Source: Sphagnum compactum (taxonomy: Eukaryota > Bryophyta > Sphagnopsida > Sphagnales). From it: a DNA stretch of 64,000 nucleotides. The position numbers were made by a program, and so were the translations under genes. Under the pieces are notes generated by a model, which did not search any database, was not told where the DNA came from, and saw only the letters and a program-made list of their open reading frames with translations. Shown one piece after another: positions 50,801 to 62,787 of the stretch. The stretch spans positions 5,704,001 to 5,768,000 of the forward strand of contig OZ234504.1 of NCBI GenBank assembly GCA_965153455.1, given 5' to 3'. The stretch's first letter is position 1. Each line of letters opens with the position of its first letter.

Positions 50801-53434
50801 TTGAAGTTATTCGTGAAAATTTATGCACGGTACATTCATGCTCAAGATGTTGTCCAAAAGTAAGACTACAAAGGGTTTTCTGACCCTCTTCTTCACAAAC
50901 TTGGTTTTTTCTTTGACCTCCAATGAACAAAATCACACTGCAAAGAGTCAAAAGTAAATGCTCCCCTCCAATGAGTATTCTACAAATCATGCCAGAAGAA
51001 TTATCTACCCATCGTGCTAAAGAAATGTAAGTGTTAAGTGGGGTTGATATTAATGAATCATTATAGTCTGCAGTTGCAGATTATGTCATTTTCTGGACCA
51101 CATTATATGACATAATCTTCTGGTGACGATCATACACATGTAATAGTGACCAAAATGTTTTTTAAAACATGAAATTTTTTAAAAATTTGTTGAATCTGCC
51201 TCCCGATCTTAATGTCATGGAATGGCTTTGCCCTTGCCCTTGCCCTTGATGTTGGGTGCATCACCTACCTCACTCTAATGGGCTCGCCTGGCACCTTACC
51301 CAACATATTGGGCATGGGCTTGACCATTCAAAAGTACATTTTCAGAGTGTGGGTATCATGTAATAATGTGCAGCAGAGAGGTATTTATTTCTTCCTCCAG
51401 AATCCTGAAAAGAACAGCTTTTGGTCCAGGACACAATTGAAGCTGAAACAGCTAGCTGAGGAGCTGGCTATGGAGGGGGGTGAAGAACTGGATGCAGAAA
51501 TCAAGGATTCAGATGGTTTAAGTGAAGGTGATTATGAGCAGCCTTCTTCACGCACTGGTGTGAAACCGGAAAATCCCACAACACAACACCGGGAATCTAT
51601 GGTGGTGCTGACCAATCATATGCCTGCAGCTGCTTTGGTGCATGACAAAGACCATGGCAAGGCACCTCCTGTTCCTAGAAGAATTGGTAACTTCTTCAGT
51701 TAGACCCTTTTTTTCAGTTATACACTAACACCCAAAAGTATGCACCTCTCTGCATTTCCTTTTTTTTTCTTTTGAAGCACAACAGCAGACCTGACCTGAC
51801 AAGCCCTTGGCACCCCCCAAGTCAGGCTCATTGGCAGAGGACCAGCAGGAGTTTCACCTGCACACCACTGGGTTTGAATCCAGGACCTTTTTGAGGTCAC
51901 AGGGTCCCACAATGGGCCATACCAGTGTGCCATCACCACTGGTGGTTCTCTGCATTCTTTTGTATTGTGAAATTTGTGATGACCGGGTGACACAGTTTTG
52001 AGCATCTTTATTTATATCTTCAGCATTTTGTTGGTATATAATTCTGTTGGGTATTTGGGCTGTGAATCTCATCTGTTTTCCTCCCAAGATTGGCCGAGCT
52101 TTTGTAGAAGCTACCCTAAACCCTAAATCTGTTGATGCAGTTGCTTCAAGAATTGGAGAGGTGTTTCGAGAAAGTGAGGGCTACAGTGATACTCATGGAG
52201 ATGAAACTGGACACAGTGATCCTAAATTACTCTCTCCACCAGCTTCAATGCACATGGCTCAACAACAACAACGAGTGTCCAATCACTCAGTCATTGCTCA
52301 CGAAGAGAATGGGTTCAAGAGTCGTGAAATGGATGAAGAAGAGGAGGATTGGGCTTCTGGGTCTAGACCCAGTTTTCATCTCTCTCTTGCTGGTGCTGCA
52401 ACTGATGAGTCTGAGAAAGTTGAACCACAGGAGGATTTCTTTGTTCCGTTGGATGTAAAAGAAGCTGATATCATTATGAAATCCTCCAAAAGTCCTCCTG
52501 TTGGCAAGGTAGAGAAATAAACTATTTCCCTGGTCTTCACATCTCTGAAGCAAGATATTGGCTGAATATACACAAATTCAAAACAACTTGTATGTGGAAG
52601 GGTTTAGGGTTTTTGTTTCACAAGTTTGTTTGCCCAATGGTTCTCTGAAATGAAATTAACTTGGATTTACTACTATGAATCAATTTAGTTTGAAATCATC
52701 ATCAGCCCACAATCTGATTAACATCCTGAACAATCAAAATCTCTTTGTGGTTTTTTCCTCTCTTTCCACACCAGCAGTTGAGGATGAGGGAAGAGGACCT
52801 GAGCTCACCAGCATCAATTATCATGACCTCACAGGCACAGGATTTTGAGATACCAAGAAAGGATCATCATCTCCAAGGATTGGTTGGATTGCATCCACAA
52901 GATGCTGGCAGCGATGGAGTGAACGTGAGCCTGAGTCTTGCAAGCCAGGCTTACTGCCGGAATGGTGACAGTGACCCATTGGGTAGTCTGTTACCTCACT
53001 CTCTCTTTGTTGTATCAAATGGTTATGGACAGGTATTGGCATCCTACACCCTTCCTTCACATTTTTAAAATAATAATATTTCTTTATCAAGTACACACAT
53101 CAAGGTTAGACTCAGGCAGGTCTAGGCAAAGCTCAGAATGTCACGTTACACGCATCTAGCTCTTTTAAGCAAATTCATTTTTTCCCCACAGTCTGGAGGG
53201 TATATATGGGCATCAGTTATTATTGTACCCTTCTGGGCAATCTCAGATTATAACACTTATTTAGAAAACCAAAAAGAAAAAAAGGAAGACAAAAAAGAGG
53301 CAAATTTCTTTGTGCATTTTGCCGATGGTTGCAGTTCTAATGGTATTGTCATATGTGAGCTGAGATTTAGCAGAAGTATGTCATTTGATGATGGGTTATT
53401 GGGTGTCTTCAGAATGCTATACCCAGCTACCTAA
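47890..53434 (+). CDS. CCCH zinc-finger protein with RS-type linker and coiled coil (plant C3H13/C3H40-like)
   Basis: Exons: 47890-48055, 49248-49479, 49584-49782, 50129-50185, 50351-50448, 50788-50859, 51430-51686, 52141-52508, 52778-53032 and, less surely, 53192-53434. Phases agree; about 568 residues through exon 9 and 648 with exon 10. The N-terminus has one zinc finger, C-X7-C-X4-C-X3-H, in LYKTKLCTLFQRGNC..SCSFAHG followed by ELRR. Next comes an Arg/Ser/Pro-rich region (RSRTRTPP, SRSPSPQRSPP) like splicing-factor linkers. Exons 4-7 encode a coiled coil (LQQVRAQVDELADQKFKLE, KIRETSNLSTQNQELESRL). The rest is acidic and disordered. This order matches plant CCCH proteins of the C3H13/C3H40 kind, presumed RNA-binding; no target is known to me. 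The true stop is uncertain: reading through exon 9's donor ends at 53068. Confidence 0.87.
51785..51965 (+). repeat. tRNA-derived SINE-like element in a CCCH gene intron
   Basis: A-box-like TTGGCAGAGGACC (51831-) and a B-box GGTTTGAATCC (51871-51881) are followed by a non-tRNA body containing GGTCACAGGGTCCCACAATG. This head-plus-body arrangement is that of plant SINEs. It is more GC-rich than the surrounding intron. No target duplication was identified. Confidence 0.55.
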
Positions 53435-55950
53435 TCACAAAATTTGTGATTTGTGCAGTAAATGGGTGAGCAATATTTGGCGATGAGGTTTGCGGGTTCA
53501 TAGCATGGCTTCTTAAGTAAATTATGCCATTTTCAGTGGAGGCTTGGTTCAAGCTTATCACAAAATAATGGAGCTCAGTTCCCCACTCAACTCCTAAAAA
53601 CTTGCTCTTGCACAAAACCCTTTCTCATTACAAAATTGTTAAAACTACCTAGAATGATCATTGCCATGGGTTTACTGAGCTATTTGTTTGTTTCTTGTCT
53701 TGGGCGTGGATGTTACTCACCCAGTGCATCATGCATTGCTGTAGTGTGTTTTGTATACTTGCCTTTTTTTCGTTGCTCTTTTATGTCCATAGAGCCCTAG
53801 TCAGTTTCCTTTCGATGTTTTAGAATTTTACCAAAAAAAATTCCCTATTTTAATATAGATTTTTTTTGGGGGGAACAAAACTAGACTTGCCTTTGACAGT
53901 TGTTGGGGAAGCCCTGGTTTTTATGGAGTGCAATGTTCTTCTTCCTCCACTTGTGGTGTGTCATCATAACCCAAAATGCCACTGGTGAGAATGTAATTTT
54001 TCTGTTGAGTGAGGACATGACTTTGCAGAGAGGTGGCGGCATTTTCACTTTCAGAATTTCAACAGTTGACAAGTTGCTCACCGATGAGAAGAACCCGTGT
54101 CTTCTTTGCATTTGAAAGTGTACTGCCGTAATTGGGAAAGGTTTCCAAGGTTTCCATTACAGCACATGATTCCCACATATATTCTTGTATGTGGCCTCTT
54201 TGTATTCTTGTATTGGGCATTTTCCCATACATTTTCTCTCACAAGCTAAATGGATGGGTTTGGTATTGGCTTCATTCATTCATGTGGTTATTGAATACTG
54301 CAATATGCGATTTGTCTATGAATGTAGCAGTTTATGTTTTTCACCAATTTTGTTATGTAGCCAAAGTGGTGATGGTTTCTCTATATATGATGATGATGAT
54401 ATGGGAAGTTTCACATTAAAACCGTGAAATGTTACGTGCAAACTTACTCTCATGGTTTAAGGGTTTGAGAATATGCTTGTAAGCACATGAATAGGCCTTC
54501 ATGTTTTGTTGTGGTATTGAGAACTCCTCTTTGAGAGTGAGCTCCATACCCTAACAAACTTTGCATTGAAAATATGCAAACAAATGATGGTGTTTCAAAA
54601 CTCTTCAAAATTTTCAAGGGTTTTATTAAAAAAAAAACTCTTGCAAGTTCTATCGTAAACTCAAATTGCATGTCGATATTGTAAAGTGCAAAGAGCATCC
54701 AAACAAACCTACTCTCGAATATTGAATCGGTTTTCTTTGTATCTCAATTATCGATGACATATTGTTTTTCAAATCAAATTTAGCAACAACCAACTTAAAT
54801 AACTAACCTAATGCAATGTCAAATGCATGTTTCTTCTCTTGTTTTAAGTGGCAATGTTGTACACTCCCATTTCATAATCAATACACCAATATATCATATG
54901 CAAGGTTTTCTAGTTGAATGTACAAAGAGAAATGTATAAATTTGGGTGCTTCAATTTAGGATTAAGATGGAAAATACTTTTAAAAAATCAAAATTGACAT
55001 GCAAATGTTTGTTTATTCATGAATGCCACATAATGGTCGACCGCTACAAGCTTGAGATCCCTCTCCTTATTCCTTATTTTAAAATGGCATCCCACATTAG
55101 CTTTGCATTCCACCATGCAAGAGAAGTGAAAAGATTTAGGGTTTAGGGTTTAGGTTTAGGTTTAGGGTTTAGGGGTGAATAGTGAACAAGTGCCACACTT
55201 TGCTGAAGTTTCCCCAAGATCTTTTTTTTTTTCTCTCTCTCTCCTTGTAGTGCAAATTAGCTCAAAGGTTTTTGCATCAATGAATGAAAGGAAAGAGTGT
55301 TTGAATGGAATCTATTATTTCTCCATTACCCCCCACCAGGGTTTTTAAATAAAGTAAATTAAAAAAATTCATATAAAAATTTTGTAATTTTTTTTCCCCA
55401 AAAAATAGCAAAATTAGTGGAATGTACACGAGATTAAAAAAAAAGAACCCAAGATTTTTTCCCAATTTTTTTTTGGTCAGAAAAAAAAAAAACAAAATTT
55501 CTCAAAACTAAAAAACATTGATCCCCACTTATTCACATTAATGGATATCCTTACACAAATAAAAATAATTTTGCTAAGGTATAATAAAAAGGTTTCATTT
55601 TGTGCACAAAAAAATGTACAAGACATGAAGACACTCACCCACAAAATACTTAATTTAGAAATTGAAATAATTTACCCCTCGCCCCCCAACCAAAAAAAAG
55701 GGGTTTTGTTTCATACGGTTTCTTGGTTATACCTTTTCCCCTTAATTTTGACTCCTCTATAGCTTGGCACGGCTTGCAACCTAACCAACACAAAAGGGCC
55801 AAATGCACCATAACAAAATCAATCAAATTCACAATAATTCCCATTTATTTATTTTTTCAATTTTAATGTAACATTTAAAAATTCAAAATTTTGGTGATTA
55901 AAAAAAAATCATGATTCATGAATCCACATGGATATTATTATTATTATTTT
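53435..55950. other. Convergent region between the CCCH and H+-ATPase genes
   Basis: About 2.5 kb with no supported gene. I scanned the minus strand for the missing last H+-ATPase exon (LKGHVESV-like helix and a terminal YTV with stop) and did not find it. A TTTAGGG/TTTAGG run lies at 55135-55175. Short frames at 53900-54430 have no splice or domain support. Confidence 0.5.
55135..55175. repeat. Interstitial telomere-like repeat
   Basis: About six TTTAGGG or TTTAGG units in tandem, mixed seven- and six-base. Confidence 0.85.
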
Positions 55951-55951
55951 G

Positions 55952-58900
55952 TTAATTAAAGAAAATTATTATGTATGTATGTATGTACCGGGCCATTTCA
56001 GCTCGTCTTTTGGCTTGATCCGCAAGCTCACGACCTTTCGAATAAGGAATGGTATGGACACTAGTTGGTATTATAGATTTTGGTCCTGATGAGTGCCCCA
56101 AACATTATTCACAAAAAATAGTTGCTATGATAAAAATAGTTGTTAAAGACAATTTAAAAGTTTATTAACCTTCAAATATTTTTAAAAGTTAACATATTAT
56201 ATACATACATACATACATACATTTTTAAAAAAAAATTAAAATTAAAAATATTAAAAAAATATATATATAGTCATTTCCTCTCTAATAATGCATTGGTTTG
56301 TTAAAATATAAAAGTGAACAAGTTTTGAAACTTTTAGTGGACGTATAATCAAGTCAATTTTCAATGATTTGCCTCATATCTAAAGACGAAGCTTCAATGA
56401 CCTAAATGGATGGCTGGATGGATGGATGGATGAATGAATTCTAATGTTATTATTATTACCTTGAACATAAGTCCTAGATTTAGTCTTGGCCCCATGTAAA
56501 ACGGAGCCTGAATCCGATGCCCATTGGGCTTGTCGAATGTCGCGACCAAAATTTCGTTTGCGAGTGAAGAAAACCTTTCGTTCGGTGAGCAATGTCCAAG
56601 CCCGGCCACTCAAAGTATAGCGTGCAATGAACTTGATAGGGTCTTGGGGAAAATACCAAACAATGCTGATTGCCCATACATACACACACACACAAATTGA
56701 TGTAAATATAAACCTTGTTTGTTTTAAAAAATTATTAAAAATATTTTAAAAATAATTAAATAAAAACAATGATTAAATCTATAAAAAAATAATTAATTTG
56801 ACCCGCATTTGCCGCATGCAATTTTTTGCAATTAATCTTGAAAAAATACTTGTTGAAAAAATACATAAGCCTTTCCATATTTGTCATATTTTGTTAGGGT
56901 CCTATTTCTACTTCATGCATCATCCATTTATTGTATTGCATCCATGGATGAAAGCCCCCTAGATTTCAAGATGATTTTATTGATCTAAATTAAATGGTGC
57001 ACATATAATGAATGACCTTTTGAATAGACCTTCAATAATTCCGTTTGTTTCATGTGGCATAATTAATATATCAAGTGTATTATGTAAAACCTACAACAAT
57101 GTGGGGTTCCTAATTAAGTGTTTGGAAGAAAAAATGAGCATTGTAGTAATGCAAAAACTTACTCGTATAGCCACACAATGCCAGCCCAACCCCAACCACA
57201 ACCCGACATATTAGCAAATCCCCAAGACGCATAAACCGCTATTAGAGTGGCTACCAATTGTGCCAAGAAGAACGCTCCAAGTAGCCACATCCCGGGCTTG
57301 CTTTTGAATGACCATGTCTTGGCGCGAGTCACAAAAATGAGCGCTTGGCTCACAATACTCACTTGCAAATAGATGACCGATGTCTCTTGCCTTGCATTCC
57401 CCGATAGAGTTCGAACCTTTTGCCGACATCCCCCAATACGGCCAAATAAAATGAATCGATGGTTCATAATCATAAGATTAATTTTGTCATGGGATTCATT
57501 CTCGTAAAAGCCCCTCAAAGAATATAATTCTTATGTATTTGGAGAGCACCTTATGTCCATGAATATCCCCAACAAGTAAAGAGGAGGGATCTTGGGAACA
57601 AACTAGTTAACAATGCAATACGATTCTCATCATCTCTATTATTCAAAAGGACAAGGTATTAGTAAAAATTACCTTAAAACTTCGTTCGAAAAATGTTGTT
57701 TCATGCATGAGAAAATAAAAAACAACCGTCATGATAGCTTGATAGGTACCCAAACATATGCCTTGTACAAACAACTCCCATAATTTCCATGTGTCGGGTT
57801 TTCGAGATGGGATTACGATGTCCTACATCATTTCAAAAGTTTGATATTAGATAGGATCAAAAATTGACCTAACGATTAAAATTTTTAAAAAAACCGTAAA
57901 AAAAAGTATTGTGTTCAAACAAATTATTAATAAAAAAACATAAATGTTTCACAAAATAGTTTTTTTTTATTTGACAAATTCACACTATTTATTATAAGTG
58001 AGAATCCAAAAGAAAAATGTTCAAAAAGAGGATTTCCTAAACATCAAATTTGAAGTTGATTCAAACCTTGGAGATTGTCATTATGGTGCCATCATTTAGG
58101 ATAGCAATAATGAGCACCATGAAAGGCGAGAAATCAAATTGCCAAATCAACGTCAAGAGCAAAAACCCAATTACAATCCGAATAGTGATCGATACAGCAT
58201 ATATGGTATAATTTTTCATGCGTTGGAATATGCAACGGCTAGTAAGAATTGCGTGGATAATCACACTCAACCCTATTCATTCAATCAACCATGTAATTAG
58301 AATCCGTATTAGATACATTTTGACAACAAGATTCATATTCGTATATAATAATTTCATGTGTTGTCGTGATTGGAATGGGCTATGGACTCCATAGCCCATT
58401 CTTAAATCGGATTTGCAAAAACACATGATGAGAAACTTTTATGTATTTAGAATTCTAATGTGTAATGTTTTGGCAAAGAAGAATCATAATCTAGAGGAGT
58501 CATTTTGGTTCATGTTAGAATTTCTTCATGTATTGCATTGCTTATATATATGCTTATTATACTTTGAATGATGTTTTTTGTAGTGTATAACCTGGTGCAG
58601 TTAACACAATGTCAGCTGCATTGCGAGCTGCATCAGTGGCATCTGCTACAGCAATACCAATGTCTGCCTTCTTCAACGCGGGTGCATCATTCACACCATC
58701 TCCAGTCATACCGCAAATATGGGCCCTTTCTTGCAACATTTTCACTATTTTGTACTTGTGCTCTGGGAACACACCTATTTACAACAAACATAAAAGGAAT
58801 TTGGAATGACAAAAACACCCAACAACACAAAAGCACCCAACTCATCATATGATCGAACTTTGTGTTTTTGCTCCAATGACTTGTGTGATGGATTGGGCTT

Positions 58901-61164
58901 TTTAAACCCCTCAAATTTGACACACAACACTGAAACATATCAAACTGTTTTTTTTTACCTGCAAATCCATCAGCTTGTTCGATCAAATCATGTTCATCCA
59001 TACCCAACATAGCTACAGCTTCAATGCTTCCTCTGTCCTTCTCTTTTCCAAACAATGCGGAGGAAGGATACATGTTGGTGCCCATACCCAAGCGTCGGCC
59101 TGTTTCTTTTGCAATTGCTAATTGATCTCCTGTTATCATCTTCACACTCACACCAAGTTCCAAAGCTCGACGCACGGTGTCCCCAGTATCATGACGAGGA
59201 GGATCAAAGAGAGGCAACAGGCCTAGCATTTCCCATGGCCCTCCTGGACTGTCTTTTGTGCCTTCAGGTACTTCCTAATCATTGCCAACAACACCAAAGT
59301 TGAAAGGGCTAATCACATGTGAAATCACCCTTGTATGAAATTTAAGTAATGAAATTGAATTTTGTATTCATGTGTATGGTATGTTTATGGTGTTAATTTT
59401 GCAAATGAAAACGAAAGAGAAATGGATTTTTATTAGGTCAAATTCACATCACATGTTTGAGAGTAGTAACCCAAAAATGAAATAAAAAATCATTATCATT
59501 TGATAATTTCAATTAGTTAGAGATGTTATTGTACTTGAAGACCAACACCCAAGCTTCGCAAACCACGTTCTGCAAATCGATTGATAATAGCATGCACTTT
59601 GGTTTCAATAGCACCTTTATTACTAGCTAGTTCCAATATTTGTTCAGGAGCTCCCTTGGTTGCTCGATACATTTTCCCATCTGAATTGGTTGTGTATGTG
59701 ATTGCAGTACGTTTATCGGTGGGATTGAAAGGCAAGAAATGAACTTCGGTGATGCCTTCTCTTGCCTCCTTCACATCCCCCAACATGTTGCAAATTGCAA
59801 AATCAATCGGATCCTACATTCACCCACACCATAGTCAATGTATTGCATTTTTTAGTTTTAATTTTTCAACATGATTTTACCTTCCCAATTGAATCTACTC
59901 CATGACATGACATTAAGTTTTGTGGGTGAAATTTTCCTAAATTGATTTTACATTCATACCAAATGCTCATGTAGTATAATATTTTCAATTTTGTTTTTGT
60001 TTTGGGTGTGTTTCAAAATGGAACCTGATTCTCAACACGAGATGCACGTGCAGCAATGAGTAACAAAAAGTCTTTATCCGCATTCTTGGATGTGACTTCA
60101 ATGATGTTTTTGTCAACGGTGAGGCGGTTCAATGTCAAAGTGCCTGTTTTATCCGAGCAAAGAATGTCCATCCCTGCCATCTCTTCAATCGCGGTCATAC
60201 GCTTCACAATGGCACCTTGCTTAGCTAAACTATGAGCCCCAACAGCCATGGTCACAGACAAGACAGTGGGCATGGCAATCGGGATACCACCAATCAATAG
60301 AATCAGCATGTTATCAATACCTTGCCTGTATTTGCGGTGTTGTATAGGGTACATGACAATGATTTCAATGATGATGCCAATCGCAATTGTGAAGATGCAA
60401 AAATTCCCGATTCGAGTCAGCACTTGTTGGAAATGGCCTGTGTGGTGTGTAGTGTCAACCAAATGGGCAGCTTTCCCAAAGAAAGTATCCACACCTGTTG
60501 CTATTACCAAAGCTTCAAGTTCCCCTTGTTTGCAGATTGAACCCGAGAACACTTCATCCCCTGCTTTTTTAATAACAGCAACAGACTCCCCAGTTAAAGA
60601 GGATTGATCAACTAAGAGTGGGTCTCCTTCTAGTAGCCTTGCATCAGCAGGAATTATATCTCCTAGCTTTATGGTAATCACATCCCCAGGTACTAATACA
60701 ACTGCATCTTCTTCCTTGTAGGTATTGTCTCTTAACACTTTGGCTTTAGGTGCTAATGCTTGCATCAATGCTGCAGCAGCTTGGCCAGCATTTGTTTCTT
60801 CAATATAACTCACAGTCGAATTAAGGATTAACAAACCAACAATCCCGACAAAATCTTGCCAATCAGGTGGCATGTGGTCTCCATTATCCAACACAAGAGC
60901 CATGATTGCAGCAAGCTCCATGACCCATGAAAGAGGATTCCACATGAATCCCAAAAACTTGAGGATCAAGTTTTCCTTTTGTTCTTCTAATTTGTTGGGC
61001 CCCCAAAACTTGAGCCGTTCTTCTGCATCTACAGATGTGAGACCCGCTTTTGTACATTTCAAATATTGGAAAACCTCTTCGATCGGGATATGTTCAAGGT
61101 CTACCTCATCTTCCTCACCACCGGGCTCATTTTCGTGATCTTCATTGGGATTTGGGTCACCCAT
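55952..61164 (-). CDS. Plasma-membrane H+-ATPase (P3A), last regulatory exon not found
   Basis: Pumps H+ out of the cell using ATP, energising plasma-membrane transport. Minus-strand exons: 61164-60025, 59813-59535, 59274-58959, 58774-58592, 58272-58067, 57822-57673, 57416-57163, 56665-56460, 56034-55989; all in phase, about 926 residues. Start MGDPNPNE is the first ATG in frame. Motifs seen: TGES in the actuator loop, Asp338 in [41 protein letters not shown] (603-610) and LNDGT with the membrane Asp. Exon 9 encodes [16 protein letters not shown] of autoinhibitory region I. The expected next roughly 30 residues with the 14-3-3-binding penultimate Thr are absent from the 2.5 kb downstream. Without splicing, exon 9 reads on through an ATAC microsatellite for a dozen residues to a stop at 55952. 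Exon 1 (1,140 bp) has no introns where angiosperm homologues have several. Confidence 0.93.
55976..55988. repeat. (TATG)n/(CATA)n microsatellite at the exon 9 donor of the H+-ATPase gene
   Basis: Three TATG units directly adjoin the proposed CG/GTACAT donor on the minus strand. A second (CATA)n run lies at about 56203-56221 in the neighbouring intron. Confidence 0.85.
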
Positions 61165-62710
61165 TGTAACAACCACTCAAATCCTTGTAGACTTTCCAAT
61201 ATCCGATCCAACTCCTTCACCTTCACCTACTCATAGCATCTACATTGAGAATGCTTGGCTCAACCAAACTTGTTGTTGAACAAAGCTATGTTGATGGAAG
61301 AGATGTGAGGAACTCACATAGTGGTAAACATATAGGCATGCAACCATTTTGTTGTCATCCACCTCTAGGTCAAAATTCATGGAGTTTGCTTCAAATAGAT
61401 TAATATTGGTTGTATGTTATTTGAGTTTGTGATTTATCATCTTTTACGCAATTGGAGCTTTGATAGCATGAAATAAGTTTTGCATTTTGGAAATAATTTC
61501 ATTTTTCAATAAAACATGCGTATTTAATTAACAATAAATTTAGTGCAATCTTGATTTGCAAACAAGTTAATGAATTTCATGCAATTAAGTCCCTAGTTAG
61601 GTTTTTCAATTACATTTCTTTACTCATGAATTTTTATGCTTCCAATATGCATAATGCAAGTGTCTCATATTTTGAGTAATTTAGCAAAGTTGGCTTTTTG
61701 TTCCAACATTCATTTCCAACATTCAAAGCATATATTTGCAATCAAATAATATAACACTTGATGAGTAGAAATTTCTTGAACCTAGGATGCCAAATTCCAT
61801 TGGAGTTGATGGCAACATATGCTCATGAATGTAACCTAAATTGTTTTGCAACCCCCCTTATGTTTCCATAATGTTTGAAGCATTGTGTCCTTGATCATGG
61901 GTTTTGTTTGAATAACACCATGGTTCATGGCTCTCTTTGAGCTAAGACTTATGAATCAATGACCATTCTTTAGCATGATTCTAATTTATTATTGAAGGGC
62001 ATTTGATTACATTGCACAAATATTTCAACCCCTTGTCTCATCCTTCCACCTTTGTTATTGTGCCACACACATGGGTGGAAGATATAACCATATTGGCCCC
62101 TTTGGTGCTTGTGACTTTGGGTGGGTGGTTCATTATCATGGAGGGTGGAGGCTGAGGAGGCCAAACTTGAAAGTAAAAAGGGAAAGAAAGGATTCAATGG
62201 AGTCCAAGAGGTACAATGTGAACTCATGCCTTCTTGGTTACTTCCATTGTATTCTATTGAATCATTCCTCAAATTCTATCAAGTGATGATGAACCAATTT
62301 GACAATAAGTATCATGGGTTCATTAGACATAGAATTTGGAAATTTACATTCTATTAATCAACTACATGATGTTCCACCATATAGGCAACTTATTCCAATG
62401 TTAGGGTTGTCAAAATTGATGCGATGTGGCCATTTTGCATCGGGCGTCACATTGACGTCTGTCTTGACGTGTTCGTTGTATGTATCATGATGGATGTAGG
62501 AAAATATTTGTTGACATTCACGTTGCCCCCGTTACAAAAGGCGACCAAAAAAGGATTTCGATCATTAGTCTTGTGGCAACTGAAAATTCTTGCGACAACC
62601 TTGCAACAACAGAAAATTTTCAGTCATTGCAATGTGAACAAACAACCTCCGACGACTAAATTATTTTGAACACTCCTTACTATGGCGACTAAAACTTTTT
62701 GATCACCATA
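61165..62710. other. Upstream region of the H+-ATPase gene
   Basis: Promoter-side DNA of the minus-strand H+-ATPase, AT-rich with no gene seen. From about 62410 to 62700 composition shifts and phrases such as GGCGACTAAA and GGCGACCAAA appear, which resemble non-autonomous transposon remnants. Confidence 0.45.
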
Positions 62711-62787
62711 GAAGGGGGGCGTGTTGTATGTTTTTGGAAAAAACACTTGATGAAGGCTTTCCAAAAACATATGACATGCCCCCTTTT
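62711..62787. repeat. Long hairpin with 30-bp arms
   Basis: The left arm 62711-62740 (GAAGGGGGGCGTGTTGTATG then TTTTTGGAAA) is complementary to the right arm 62758-62787 with about four mismatches; the loop is 17 bases. Likely the end of a fold-back element or a MITE relic. Confidence 0.85.

Noticed and set aside
51402-51429. Acceptor at 51402 giving NPEKNSFW in the CCCH protein
   Set aside because: The phase does not fit the preceding exon; the acceptor at 51429 keeps frame and the family-like coiled coil.
53900-54427. Plus-strand frames after the CCCH gene
   Set aside because: Short, no domains, and no junction in phase with the CCCH exons.
61970-62669. Frames on both strands upstream of the H+-ATPase
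   Set aside because: Short unsplit frames in AT-rich DNA, without start context or recognisable motif.
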